From an uncultured Candidatus Melainabacteria bacterium (GTDB lineage Bacteria; Cyanobacteriota; Vampirovibrionia; Gastranaerophilales; Gastranaerophilaceae): a stretch of 64,000 nt of DNA. Below, in pieces: positions 1-8,677 of the stretch (position 1 is the stretch's first letter; every line of letters begins with the position of its first letter). A program made the translations under genes and the position numbers. The DNA lies in contig CAKUUX010000003.1 in assembly GCA_934693165.1 (NCBI GenBank), positions 1 to 64,000 of the forward strand, read 5' to 3'. A model generated the notes under the pieces. That model saw nothing but the letters and a program-made list of their open reading frames with translations. It had not been told where the DNA came from and searched no databases.

Positions 1-152
1 TTAACGATACCTTTTTTTTATTTCCCTAACAATTATTTATTCGGCTCAAACCATGATAAACTTTAGCTTTTTGCCCCCTTTTTGTTAACAAATGTTAACA
101 AAACAAGATTTGCTCAATCATGTTATAATTTTTTCAAAAGGAGATATAAAAA

Positions 153-596
153 ATGATTTTTGACAACATAAAAAACGCAAAAACTTATTTTAATTTGGAT
201 GAAAAGATAAAAAAGGGATTAGAATTTATTATAAACAATGATTTAAATTCTTTTAAAAATGGAAAATATGAAATTGATGGTGAAAAAATTACAGCCAACA
301 TTCAAGAATACGACACAAAAAATGAAGGTTTGTTTGAAGCTCATAGAAAATACATTGATATTCAATATTTGATTAATGGTTTTGAAAAACAAGGAATAAA
401 GGATATTTCAGAATTGACTAAAAATACTGAATACGACGAAGAAAAAGATGTACAATTTTTTGAAGGTGAAGGTTCTTATGTAAGCATGAAGGAAGGATAT
501 TTCACAATTTTCTATCCTCAAGATGGTCACAAACCTTGCATTACAGACAGAATTCAAACTCACGTAAAAAAAGTCGTTATAAAAATTTTAATCTAG
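153..596 (+). CDS. YhcH/YjgK/YiaL family protein
   Basis: The 147-residue product matches the YhcH/YjgK/YiaL (DUF386) family in length and pattern. It carries the family block AHRKYIDIQYLI near residues 64-75, the FFEGEG segment, and a C-terminal FYPQDGHKPC stretch that supplies cupin-like metal ligands. Family members are small beta-sandwich proteins tied to sugar metabolism, for example the EbgC beta subunit or sialic-acid loci, but the substrate here cannot be read from sequence. A clear Shine-Dalgarno (AAGGAGAT) precedes the ATG, and a TATAAT lies at 124-129. The TAG stop overlaps the ribosome site of the following nucleotidase, so the two are probably co-transcribed. Family assignment is firm; function is not. 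Confidence 0.85.
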   Translation: MIFDNIKNAKTYFNLDEKIKKGLEFIINNDLNSFKNGKYEIDGEKITANIQEYDTKNEGLFEAHRKYIDIQYLINGFEKQGIKDISELTKNTEYDEEKDVQFFEGEGSYVSMKEGYFTIFYPQDGHKPCITDRIQTHVKKVVIKILI

Positions 597-604
597 GAGA
601 AGTA

Positions 605-1990
605 ATGAAAAAAATATACGTATTAATTTTAGCTTTAATATTTATCGCATCACCTGTATTTGCACATGATATAACAATCTTACACACAAGTGATGTTCAC
701 GGTAGATTACAACCAATTGATTATCACGGTATCAAAAATGTTGGTGGGGCATCTCGACAAGTATATTATTACAATAAAACAAGACAAGAACATAGAAATA
801 CTTTAGTTTTAGATTCAGGAGATATTTTCCAAGGTTCAATCTATTACCAAATGTACAAAGGTAAATTAACTGCAAAACTTTTAAAAACAGCATTAAAATA
901 TGATGCCGTAGCACTTGGCAATCACGAATTTGATAGAGGAATAAAAGAATTAAAACATTTAATCAAAAAATCAAACACAACATTTTTATCTGCAAATATA
1001 GAATTCTCTGATTATGAAATGAGAGAGCTTGTAAAACCTTTCATAATAAAGGAAGTTGGTGGAGAAAAAATTCTTATAATCGGTGTTACAACACCTTCTT
1101 TAGCAAATTTATCATGCTCAGATGGAATTACAATTTATGACCCTGTAAGCATTGTTAGAAAAATTATTTCTGAAAACAAAGCCGATGCAATCATTGTAAT
1201 TTCTCATTGTGGTTATGAAATAGACAAACAAATTGCAAATGCAAATCCTCAAATAAATCTTATTTTAGGTGGACATAATCATATCCTATTTACAAAACCA
1301 ATTTCAACAAATGGCGTTAATATCGTTAATTCAGGAGAATTTGGAGTTCGTGTAAGCAAAATGATATTTTCTACAGATAAAGGTATTACCTATTTTGAAA
1401 ATGTATTAATGGATAAAAACATAAATTCTGATAAAACAGTAGAAAAACAATTAAAACACATTGACAAAAAACTAGACAAACTTAAAAACAGTGTTCTAAG
1501 TAAAACAAATTTACTTTTAATCGGAGAACAAACCGAAATTGAAAAACAACAAACAAACCTTGGTCGCCTTGTTCTAAAATCAATGGTTGAATTTCAACCC
1601 TATGACATAGTTTGCACAAATAGTGGCTCAATTAGAATAAACAAAAACCTTACAGGTAAAATAACTATGGCTGATGCTATAGAAATTTTACCATTTGAAA
1701 ATAAAATCGTAAAAGGAAAAATTCAAGGTAAATACCTAGAACAAGTTTTAACTTTAGGAAAAACTCACGGTAGAAAATATTTGCAAGTATATTCAAAAAT
1801 CAAAAAGATTGAACCTGAAAAATACTACACTATCGTAACAAATGAATACATCTCAAAAGGTAAAGACGGATACGAACCATTCCGTAATATAAAAGATGTA
1901 ATTCCAATCAACAATAGTCAAAAAGACGCATTTATTCAATTCTTAAGAGAAAACCCAAACATAACAGAAACTACATTAAAAATGTACTAA
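605..1990 (+). CDS. Secreted 5'-nucleotidase / metallophosphatase
   Basis: Likely a periplasmic 5'-nucleotidase of the UshA/YfkN family. The ATG at 605 is chosen because it gives a clean signal peptide (MKKIYVLILALIFIASPVFA) and has TAGGAGA just upstream; the longer reading frame from 536 has no such support. The metallophosphatase domain shows DVHGR, DSGDIFQG, GNHEFDRG, SHCGYE and GGHNH, the usual dinuclear-metal ligand motifs. The C-terminal nucleotide-binding domain (about residues 310-461) contains NLGRLV, NSGSIR and ILPFENK. At 461 residues it is slightly shorter than most UshA proteins. Expected reaction: release of phosphate from nucleotides outside the cytoplasm. It ends just before a strong bidirectional terminator. 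Confidence 0.88.
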   Translation: MKKIYVLILALIFIASPVFAHDITILHTSDVHGRLQPIDYHGIKNVGGASRQVYYYNKTRQEHRNTLVLDSGDIFQGSIYYQMYKGKLTAKLLKTALKYDAVALGNHEFDRGIKELKHLIKKSNTTFLSANIEFSDYEMRELVKPFIIKEVGGEKILIIGVTTPSLANLSCSDGITIYDPVSIVRKIISENKADAIIVISHCGYEIDKQIANANPQINLILGGHNHILFTKPISTNGVNIVNSGEFGVRVSKMIFSTDKGITYFENVLMDKNINSDKTVEKQLKHIDKKLDKLKNSVLSKTNLLLIGEQTEIEKQQTNLGRLVLKSMVEFQPYDIVCTNSGSIRINKNLTGKITMADAIEILPFENKIVKGKIQGKYLEQVLTLGKTHGRKYLQVYSKIKKIEPEKYYTIVTNEYISKGKDGYEPFRNIKDVIPINNSQKDAFIQFLRENPNITETTLKMY

Positions 1991-1993
1991 TAA

Positions 1994-2032
1994 AAAGAGG
2001 GCGAATTTGATTTCATCAAATTCGCCCTCTTT
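1994..2032. terminator. Bidirectional intrinsic terminator, nucleotidase/miaB
   Basis: An 18-bp perfect stem (1994-2011 with 2015-2032, three-base loop) with A and T runs at its two ends lies between convergent genes, so it can stop transcription from both sides. The stem core is GGGCGAATTTGAT; the GGCGAA core recurs in terminators elsewhere in this window. Confidence 0.9.
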
Positions 2033-2044
2033 AATTAAACTAAA

Positions 2045-3352
2045 TTAAATCATTTCACCTTGTAAATACCAAGTTTTTGCACCTGTAATTTTCACGGTCA
2101 AGAATTGACCTGTAAGGTTTTCATCACAAGGGATATGAACAATCTTGTTGTTACGAGTTCTACCTGTAATAACATTTTTACCTTTATGATTTTCAAAGCC
2201 CTCAATTAGAACTTCTAAATCACGACCTATAAATTTTTGATTAGATTTTAAACAACATTCACGATTAACTTCATTTAATCTTGCAAGACGTTCAAACTTA
2301 ACATCCTCATCAATGTATAAATCAGTCCATTTTGCTGCGACAGTACCTTTACGAGGTGAATATGCAGCAGTATTTGAGTAATCTAATTCAAATTCTCTCA
2401 TTGCAGATAGAGTTTCTTCAAATTGTTCTTCTGTTTCTCCAGGAAAACCTGCAATAAAGTCACTTGTGATTGTAACATCAGGAACAAGTGTTCTAATTTT
2501 ATGGCAAATTTCGCCATAAGTTTTTCTGTCATAACGTCTATTCATTTTTTTTAATGTATAGTCAGAACCTGATTGCATTGGAATATGGAAATATTCACAA
2601 ACTTTATCGCACTCATTTACTGTTTGAATTAATTCATCTGTAATATCAGTAGGATAAGAAGTTACAAATCTAATTCTAAATTGACCTTCGATAGAATTTA
2701 ATTCTCTCAAAAGTTTTGAAAGGTTTGTATCTTCAAGGTCTTTACCATAACTATCAACGTTTTGACCAAGAAGTGTAATTTCTTTAAAACCATCTTTCAA
2801 TGCGTCTTTAACTTCTTTAATAATTGTATTCATATCTCTAGAACGTTCTCTACCACGAGTGTAAGGAACAATACAATATGTGCAGAAGTTATTACAACCC
2901 TCTGTAATTGGAATCCAACAACCTGTAGATTTTACACGTTTGATTGAATAATCTTTTTCACCAAAAGGTACTTCTGGTGTAGCACAAATTCTTTCACCAT
3001 TGTTAATTCTTTTGATTAAATCAGGTAATTCATAAATATTATGAGTACCTAAAACCAAATCTACATAAGGTGCTCGACGGAAAATTTCTTCTCTATCTTG
3101 TTGTGCAACACAACCTGAGAAAACAATTTTAATATGAGGTCTAGCTTTTTTCCATTTACCCCAAACGCCAATCGCACTGTATGCTTTATCCTCGCTCAAT
3201 TTTCTAATTGAACAAGTATTAATAATTAGTAAATCAGCCTCTTTAGCTTCTTTTGTTTCTTCATAGCCACAATAATCTAACATACCTAGCATACGTTCGG
3301 TATCAGATTTATTCATTTGGCAACCCATTGTTTCAATATATACTTTTTTCAT
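2045..3352 (-). CDS. miaB: MiaB tRNA-2-methylthio-N6-dimethylallyladenosine synthase
   Basis: Radical-SAM methylthiotransferase that adds the 2-methylthio group to i6A37 in tRNA. Domains in order: UPF0004 N-terminal domain (ETMGCQMNKSD, NTCSIR and SGCVAQ supply the three Cys of the auxiliary 4Fe-4S cluster), radical-SAM core (GCNNFCTYCIVPYTRGRE), and a C-terminal TRAM domain. About 435 residues, normal for MiaB. The ATG at 3352 is preferred over a TTG at 3370 because the latter overlaps the promoter: a TATAAT sits nine bases before the ATG and there is no Shine-Dalgarno, so the mRNA is probably leaderless or nearly so. MiaB rather than MtaB or RimO is supported by the TMGCQMN start. RimO is encoded separately at 7093-8400. 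Confidence 0.95.
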   Translation of the reverse strand: MKKVYIETMGCQMNKSDTERMLGMLDYCGYEETKEAKEADLLIINTCSIRKLSEDKAYSAIGVWGKWKKARPHIKIVFSGCVAQQDREEIFRRAPYVDLVLGTHNIYELPDLIKRINNGERICATPEVPFGEKDYSIKRVKSTGCWIPITEGCNNFCTYCIVPYTRGRERSRDMNTIIKEVKDALKDGFKEITLLGQNVDSYGKDLEDTNLSKLLRELNSIEGQFRIRFVTSYPTDITDELIQTVNECDKVCEYFHIPMQSGSDYTLKKMNRRYDRKTYGEICHKIRTLVPDVTITSDFIAGFPGETEEQFEETLSAMREFELDYSNTAAYSPRKGTVAAKWTDLYIDEDVKFERLARLNEVNRECCLKSNQKFIGRDLEVLIEGFENHKGKNVITGRTRNNKIVHIPCDENLTGQFLTVKITGAKTWYLQGEMI

Positions 3353-3377
3353 AACAGAAAAATTATACAATAAAAAA

Positions 3378-3398
3378 AAATGGGCATAAAGCCCATTT
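3378..3398 (-). terminator. Intrinsic terminator of the 3451-3945 gene
   Basis: Stem AAATGGGC/GCCCATTT with a five-base loop, followed on the minus strand by a run of nine T. It lies just upstream of the miaB promoter, so it separates the two minus-strand transcripts. Confidence 0.85.
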
Positions 3399-3450
3399 AA
3401 TTAAAGTTTTGGTTTTTTGTTTAGTTTTGGTTTAATTATAAAAATTTTGA

Positions 3451-3945
3451 TTAAGCTTTAACAAAAATAGCATCTTTTGCTTTAGCTAATAAGTCTTTGC
3501 CATTTTTAATTAATTCTTGACATTTTGGTCCAGAAGTCCATTTGGTAATTTGTTTACCAAGATTGTCAAAGCCTTTTTCAATGTGTTTTCTGTGACCATA
3601 ACCTAATGCTACCCCACCGAGTAAAAGAATTGCAACTGTTAAAAAGTTACCTTTTTTGTTTGATTTCTTTGCTTCAGCATCCATAGAAGGAGTTGTAGCT
3701 ACATAAGCATCATTTTTTGCAGGTTTTCTAACATAATCTCTTATGCTACCTGCTGCTTTTCCTATAGCTTTGCCTGCAAAATCTACAGTATCGTTTAAAA
3801 GCTCTTGAGGATTAGCTGTTTTTGCTGTTAGTCCACCACCGTCACATGCATATCTTGGAGGGTTGTTCTTTGGTGTTAATCCATCACCATCACATGTACC
3901 ATAAGTTGGAATTTGTCTTGGTTGATTGCTAATTATTCCTACCAT
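3451..3945 (-). CDS. Small membrane protein with repeated Cys-Asp-Gly motif
   Basis: Not recognised. 164 residues from an ATG at 3945 preceded by AAAGGTAG. The N-terminus holds two imperfect copies of a Y-x-x-CDG-x-GLT-x-K motif (about residues 16-42). The middle is polar with amphipathic stretches, and a single hydrophobic segment (FLTVAILLLGGVALGYGHR) near residues 105-123 predicts one membrane pass, followed by a Lys-rich tail. It stands alone between terminators. The motif repeat could bind metal or be a sorting or modification signal, but nothing in the sequence proves it. Such small conserved proteins of unknown role look lineage-specific. Confidence 0.65.
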   Translation of the reverse strand: MVGIISNQPRQIPTYGTCDGDGLTPKNNPPRYACDGGGLTAKTANPQELLNDTVDFAGKAIGKAAGSIRDYVRKPAKNDAYVATTPSMDAEAKKSNKKGNFLTVAILLLGGVALGYGHRKHIEKGFDNLGKQITKWTSGPKCQELIKNGKDLLAKAKDAIFVKA

Positions 3946-4096
3946 AATAGAACTACCTTTCAAATACTACACACCTATATAAAAACATGAAAACTCAATT
4001 AATTGCCATGTTTGAAGGATTTTTATTAAAAAAATTAACAATTAAAAGGAACTCATAAAAGTTTCTTAAATACTGTCTGCAATCACGTTAAAAGTC

Positions 4097-4618
4097 CTAA
4101 TCTTTTTCTGGAATAGTAATAATATATTTGTTTTTCATTTTTTCTTTTTTAATTTTAGCAACATCTAAATCACCGTCTAAATAAAAAGTTTGTGAAAAAT
4201 TAACAATTCTATCTTCATGACGTTTTTCTTTTTCTACAGAAGCTGTTACTGTCGCCATATTATTATTCAATTCAAATTGAACATTCTTTTCGTTATCATC
4301 AAATGGTCTTAAGTCAATAACGATTTTATATTCATCATCAAATTTTTGAATATCAATAATTGATTTGTGAGGCATTGGCATGCCAATTTCTTTCATCATT
4401 TTTTTATCCATTTTGTTCATTTGACGCTCTTGATGTTCCATCATTCTATCCATTTTTCTAAATTGATACATTGGATCCATCATGTGTTTTATGGTCATAT
4501 CAGCAACAAAATAAAAAGCTAAAAACGAACCTAACAATGTTGCACCTAAAACGCCTAAATATTTCATCACACATTTTTTACGGTTATGTTCACAAATCAT
4601 TTTTTCTTCTTCTGTCAT
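4097..4618 (-). CDS. Membrane-anchored small heat-shock (alpha-crystallin) protein
   Basis: 173 residues. A short cytoplasmic head with two Cys is followed by one transmembrane helix (YLGVLGATLLGSFLAFYFVA, about 20-39), a striking Met-rich linker (about a dozen Met between residues 40 and 85), and a C-terminal beta domain of about 85 residues (DEYKIVIDLRPFD ... IITIPEKD) resembling an Hsp20/alpha-crystallin fold. The canonical A-x-x-x-n-GVL motif is degenerate, so the assignment rests on the overall strand pattern and the terminal IxIPxK. Anchored sHSP-like domains are uncommon; holdase activity at the membrane is inferred. Start supported by AAGGAGACT. It is a single-gene unit. Confidence 0.6.
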   Translation of the reverse strand: MTEEEKMICEHNRKKCVMKYLGVLGATLLGSFLAFYFVADMTIKHMMDPMYQFRKMDRMMEHQERQMNKMDKKMMKEIGMPMPHKSIIDIQKFDDEYKIVIDLRPFDDNEKNVQFELNNNMATVTASVEKEKRHEDRIVNFSQTFYLDGDLDVAKIKKEKMKNKYIITIPEKD

Positions 4619-4694
4619 ATAAAGTCTCCTTTTAAATAATACATTTATATTTAATTAAAATCTATTTAAATTTTCAACTACCCAATTGTACAAA

Positions 4695-4735
4695 AAGAAA
4701 AGGTGCAAAGAGTGTAACTCTTTGCGCCTTTTCTT
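4695..4735 (-). terminator. Intrinsic terminator of the 4749-6383 gene
   Basis: A 19-bp stem (4695-4713 with 4717-4735, one G-T pair, three-base loop), core GGTGCAAAGAGT, followed by T residues on the minus strand. It ends the minus-strand metalloprotease-like gene. Confidence 0.85.
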
Positions 4736-4748
4736 AAAACTTATAACC

Positions 4749-6383
4749 CTAAGCTTTTACTGCTTTTTGAGGTTTTGTATTTGGTTTTGGATTTTGTTTT
4801 TGTTGTTGTTTTGCTGTCCACTCTGCAATATCATCAGCTTTGTAATTACTTAATTTTGTATTCAAATATGCAATTGTTTTTGGATAATATTGTTGCAAGT
4901 ATTCAGCTCTAGGCCCTAAGTCGTATTCTGTTGTGTAAGAATCTCTTAAAGCATTTGCTTCAGCAACAACTTCACTCAAACCACCTAATTTTCCACCGTA
5001 GTGACCTTTTTGTTGAATAAAGTATCCGATGTGATCTCTTTGAGCGTTTGGATAAGCTTTATTGAAAGCATTTCTTTCTTCGTTATAAATATCTTGCAAG
5101 CCTTTATCAGCTGTAATAACGGCATATTCTCTGTATTGAGTTGATTTTCTAAAATCTACACCATGACCTGCCTCATGAAGAACTGAATATACTTCGTTGA
5201 TTGTATCAATTTGTTTTTTGTCAGGCCACATACAACAGTCATTTGTATCTTTAACACCGTTTAGAGTCTTGATTGTGTCTGTTAAAGCTAATAATTGTTC
5301 TGCAGGAAGTTGTTTCATCAATTTAAACATTTCTTCTCTGTCGCCCATTACTTTAAAGTCATCGCTACCAAGTTTAACTTTTTGACCTTTTGCACCTCTA
5401 ATTGGAATTACAGTTGGTTTATCTTTACCTCTTTCTTGAATAGTCAATTTATCAGGGTCAAATGTCATTTCATAAACTTTGTCACCATTTGATGAAACAA
5501 TTTTATTATCAGAAATTCTTTCCATTGTTTTGTTCAAATTCATCAAAACATTACCGTCTTTGTCAGTAATTTTGTATTCTAAAAGTTTGTTACCTTTTTT
5601 ATCTTGTTCTAATTTGTATTGAGTTCTTGTACCATCAAGAGAAGTCATATCTTTATGGATACAATCCATACCGTCATAATTTTTGAAATGTCTTGTTTTA
5701 GAAATAACTTTTTCTGTTCCATCCGGATAAACATATTTGTGGTCATAAGCACCTGAAACTTTTGAATCAGTCATCATTTCTTTTCTTACGATTTTGTTAT
5801 CTTTATCTCTAACAATTCTAACCTCATCTGTTACAATAGGATAACCGTCATCATTTAATTCTGCACGAACTTTTGTTGTAGTGTTATTTCTATAATCAAC
5901 ATTTTTTGTAATCATATAAACTTTATCACCATTTAAGCTGAAAGTTACATCCTCTTCACCAATTTTGTTTATTTGATTATCATAAAACTCAGTATGAGTT
6001 TCGTCATCAGCTAAGTTTGCTACCATAGCATATTCTTCTTTTGGTGCAAATTTATCTCTCTCAAAAACTATACCTACAAGATTTTTGCCATATTTTTTAG
6101 CAATATTTGCTTTTGCATCATTTACTTTTGCTTGTAACTCAGGAGATAAAGAATCTTTTTTACCACCTTTTTTACCACCTTTTCTACCACCGCGAGAAAT
6201 TTGGTCTAAACCCATAAATACTGGAGCAGAAGCTTTATAAGTATTTATCGGATTTGTTGTCACTGCTGTATTTTTTTGAAAAGTATCATTTGCTAAACCT
6301 TTTATCATTTTTGGTTGTGGAGCAACCTTTTCCATTGTTGCCACAACTGGCTTTGCTACTGAATTAATCGCACTAATTGCCAT
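4749..6383 (-). CDS. Putative zincin metalloprotease, paralog of 61016-62680
   Basis: 544 residues; no named family recognised. Near residue 395 it has VLHEAGHGVDFR, an HExxH zinc site, and about 80 residues later a glutamate-rich GGLSEVVAEANAL segment that could give the third ligand, as in gluzincins such as lethal-factor-like peptidases. Upstream are beta-rich repeats resembling YD-type modules (DGTRTQYKLEQDKKGN, YKITDKDGNVLMN). The N-terminus has an Ala/Val/Lys leader ending in PVFMG and a Lys/Gly tract (GGRKGGKKGGKK). There is no classical signal peptide. The second copy at the other end of the window conserves the HExxH, the KGHY-GG and the VVAE motifs, so zinc chemistry is likely. Substrate unknown. 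The start has only a weak AGAAGA site. Confidence 0.6.
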   Translation of the reverse strand: MAISAINSVAKPVVATMEKVAPQPKMIKGLANDTFQKNTAVTTNPINTYKASAPVFMGLDQISRGGRKGGKKGGKKDSLSPELQAKVNDAKANIAKKYGKNLVGIVFERDKFAPKEEYAMVANLADDETHTEFYDNQINKIGEEDVTFSLNGDKVYMITKNVDYRNNTTTKVRAELNDDGYPIVTDEVRIVRDKDNKIVRKEMMTDSKVSGAYDHKYVYPDGTEKVISKTRHFKNYDGMDCIHKDMTSLDGTRTQYKLEQDKKGNKLLEYKITDKDGNVLMNLNKTMERISDNKIVSSNGDKVYEMTFDPDKLTIQERGKDKPTVIPIRGAKGQKVKLGSDDFKVMGDREEMFKLMKQLPAEQLLALTDTIKTLNGVKDTNDCCMWPDKKQIDTINEVYSVLHEAGHGVDFRKSTQYREYAVITADKGLQDIYNEERNAFNKAYPNAQRDHIGYFIQQKGHYGGKLGGLSEVVAEANALRDSYTTEYDLGPRAEYLQQYYPKTIAYLNTKLSNYKADDIAEWTAKQQQKQNPKPNTKPQKAVKA

Positions 6384-6522
6384 AAAATCTTCTTTCTTTT
6401 TTACATAACACTACCTATGAGTGCATTAAAACTCCTAAATCATGACTTTTGCGCTTTTTTCAAGAATTATTTACATTTGTTAATATCTATTTTTAATGTA
6501 AAATTATAAAAAAGAGGTGTTT

Positions 6523-7110
6523 ATGAAATTTGAAAATAGTATTCCTTTTGATTTAGGATTTGGAAAACATTTACTTAATTTTGTCGCAGATTTTGAATAT
6601 GCTTATAGCGAACTTAATAACATAAGAAACTTTAATATGAAAAAATTTCAGTTTCAAAGATTTTTTCCACATTTTCAAAACGAAATTGATATGCACATTA
6701 ATTTTTATATTGGATGCTTGCTTTGGGCAGTTTATATAAAACAATTTGAAGATAAAGAAATTTCTGAAAACCCAATGCTTGGTCAAGATATCTCTGATGA
6801 ACAAGGTTTGTACACAATAAATTATATGATTGATTATTTACCAAAATTTGAGAAGGATTCAAAATATTATATAAATAAAACAGTAAAATTTGATAAAAAA
6901 ATCTATGACTTATTAGATTTGTACAAAAGATTTTTAATCGAAAACAAACATTTTGTTAATACTAAATCTTCAAAAGATTTAGTTATACCCGTAAAAATAG
7001 AAAATCCAAACTACGACGAATACCTAGAGGTTATCCAAAAAGTCGTAGAAAGTGGAGATTTTTCTTTATTAAGAAATTATTTAGACTTATTACTAGATAG
7101 TGCCGTATAA
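6523..7110 (+). CDS. Hypothetical protein
   Basis: Not recognised. 195 residues from ATG 6523, preceded by AAGAGGTG; a GTG at 6517 lies inside that site and is less likely. Predicted mostly helical and soluble, rich in Phe, Tyr and Asn, with no Cys-rich or catalytic motif that I can see. Its last 18 bases overlap the 3' end of the convergent rimO gene, so antisense interference at the 3' ends is possible. No neighbour suggests a role. Confidence 0.6.
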   Translation: MKFENSIPFDLGFGKHLLNFVADFEYAYSELNNIRNFNMKKFQFQRFFPHFQNEIDMHINFYIGCLLWAVYIKQFEDKEISENPMLGQDISDEQGLYTINYMIDYLPKFEKDSKYYINKTVKFDKKIYDLLDLYKRFLIENKHFVNTKSSKDLVIPVKIENPNYDEYLEVIQKVVESGDFSLLRNYLDLLLDSAV

Positions 7111-8400
7111 ATCATAAGCATCCGAGTTTGTAATTAATACGTATTCAATATCACCTGGAACAACTTGTTTTTTTGTATCAATATAAACAACACCATCAAT
7201 TTCAGGTGCATCATGTTGACTTCTTGCTACAACAAGTCCGTCATCTGTAAAACTTTCAATTATGCAAGGCAAAGTTTGACCTACAAAAGATTTATTAATT
7301 TCTGTAGAAATTTTTTGTTGCAATTTCATTAATTTATCGTGTCTTTGTTTTTTAATTTTTGCAGGAACATGGTTTTTCATGCTGTAAGAAACTGTATTTT
7401 TTTCTTTTGAATACTTGAAAACACCCATTTTATCAAACTTCATCTTTTTAACGAAATTATAAAGATGTTCAAAATGCTCTTCTGTTTCTGTCGGATAGCC
7501 AACAATAAACGCTGTTCTGATTGTTACGTTTGGAATTCTTGTTCTAATTTTATTAATTAGTTCTTCGTAGTCAAACGTTGGACGACGCATAGCTTCTAAG
7601 ATTTCTGGATGAGAATGTTGTAAAGGTAAATCAATATATTTCACAACTTTATCCAATCTTGCAATTGCGTCAATCAATTCATCTGACATTTGAGAAGGAT
7701 AAGCATACATAATTCTAATCCAACTCAATTCTTCAATTTTGTTTAATTCTTCTAAAAGTTTTGGTAAAACAGGTTTTCCGTATAAATCGATACCATAACT
7801 TGTTGTATCCTGAGCAATAAGAACAACTTCTGTACAACCTTTTTTAGCAATTTCACGAGCTTCTGCAACAATATTTTCAATTGGTCTTGATTGATAAGCC
7901 CCACGTAGGTTTGGAATAATACAGTATCCACAATGATAATTACAACCATCTGCGACCTTTATGTATGAGCTTGCACCAACTGTAATTTGTTGTCTTTCAA
8001 CATTTTCTGGATAAACGTATTTTGGTTTAACAGAAACATCAGAAACATATTTGTAATCTTTTTTATCAAGATTTTCAACGACTTCCACAATTTTTGTAAA
8101 ATCAGTTGTACCAAGCATCGCAACAACTTCTGGAATAGCTTCTTTAAGTTCATCTTTGTATTTTTGAGGAAGACAACCTGTAACGATAACCTTTTTGCCT
8201 TCGTTAACTAATTTAAGAATTGATTGAACAGATTCTCTTTCAGCGTCGTGAATAAATGAGCAAGTGTTAACAATAACGACGTTTGCCTCATTTTCATCAA
8301 GAGTAATTTCATAACCCTTTTCTGCCAAAAGACCTAACATCAATTCTGAATCTACCAAATTTTTTGCACAACCGTGATTTACTAAAGCCAATTTTCTCAT
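7093..8400 (-). CDS. rimO: RimO ribosomal protein S12 methylthiotransferase
   Basis: Radical-SAM methylthiotransferase that modifies an Asp of ribosomal protein S12. The N-terminal UPF0004 domain has NHGCAKNLVDSE, NTCSFI and TGCLPQ (three cluster Cys). The radical-SAM core has GCNYHCGYCIIPNLRG and the TRAM domain closes the protein. The HGCxKNxVDSE signature and the 435-residue length separate it from MiaB, also present. The ATG at 8400 lies six bases after a TAAAAT hexamer with no Shine-Dalgarno, which fits a leaderless mRNA. It is divergent from tRNA-Arg and converges on the hypothetical gene at 6523-7110. Confidence 0.95.
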   Translation of the reverse strand: MRKLALVNHGCAKNLVDSELMLGLLAEKGYEITLDENEANVVIVNTCSFIHDAERESVQSILKLVNEGKKVIVTGCLPQKYKDELKEAIPEVVAMLGTTDFTKIVEVVENLDKKDYKYVSDVSVKPKYVYPENVERQQITVGASSYIKVADGCNYHCGYCIIPNLRGAYQSRPIENIVAEAREIAKKGCTEVVLIAQDTTSYGIDLYGKPVLPKLLEELNKIEELSWIRIMYAYPSQMSDELIDAIARLDKVVKYIDLPLQHSHPEILEAMRRPTFDYEELINKIRTRIPNVTIRTAFIVGYPTETEEHFEHLYNFVKKMKFDKMGVFKYSKEKNTVSYSMKNHVPAKIKKQRHDKLMKLQQKISTEINKSFVGQTLPCIIESFTDDGLVVARSQHDAPEIDGVVYIDTKKQVVPGDIEYVLITNSDAYDLYGTI

Positions 8401-8456
8401 ACAAAAATTTTACCACGAAAAAATAAACAATAAATAGCCTGTTGAGGTAAAAGTAT

Positions 8457-8485
8457 TTTACAAACTGTAGTAAGACTTGTATAAT
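8457..8485 (+). promoter_or_regulatory. Promoter of tRNA-Arg(CCG)
   Basis: TTTACA (8457-8462), a 17-base spacer and TATAAT (8480-8485) stand 11 bases before the tRNA 5' end. This is a near-consensus sigma-70 type promoter. Confidence 0.75.
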
Positions 8486-8496
8486 TGGTATAACAT

Positions 8497-8570
8497 GTGC
8501 TTGTAGCTTAATAGGATAAAGCCTTGTTTTCCGAAAGCAAAAGATGTGGGTTCGACTCCCATCAGGCACA
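8497..8570 (+). tRNA. tRNA-Arg (anticodon CCG)
   Basis: All four arms fold: acceptor GTGCTTG with CAGGCAC, D-arm starting GCTT, anticodon stem TTGTT/AGCAA around the loop TTCCGAA giving anticodon CCG, five-base variable loop, T-arm GTGGG-TTCGACT-CCCAT. Discriminator A at 8570. No CCA is encoded, unlike the Leu and fMet tRNAs in this window, so CCA must be added afterwards. Confidence 0.9.
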
Positions 8571-8677
8571 ATTTTTAAATAAATCCTTTTACCCTATTCT
8601 ATTTTTTTGAGTTTTAGTGTATAGTATTTATGTGTTATGATGTTTATAACCGAGATAAGTAGTAATAAGGAAAAACT

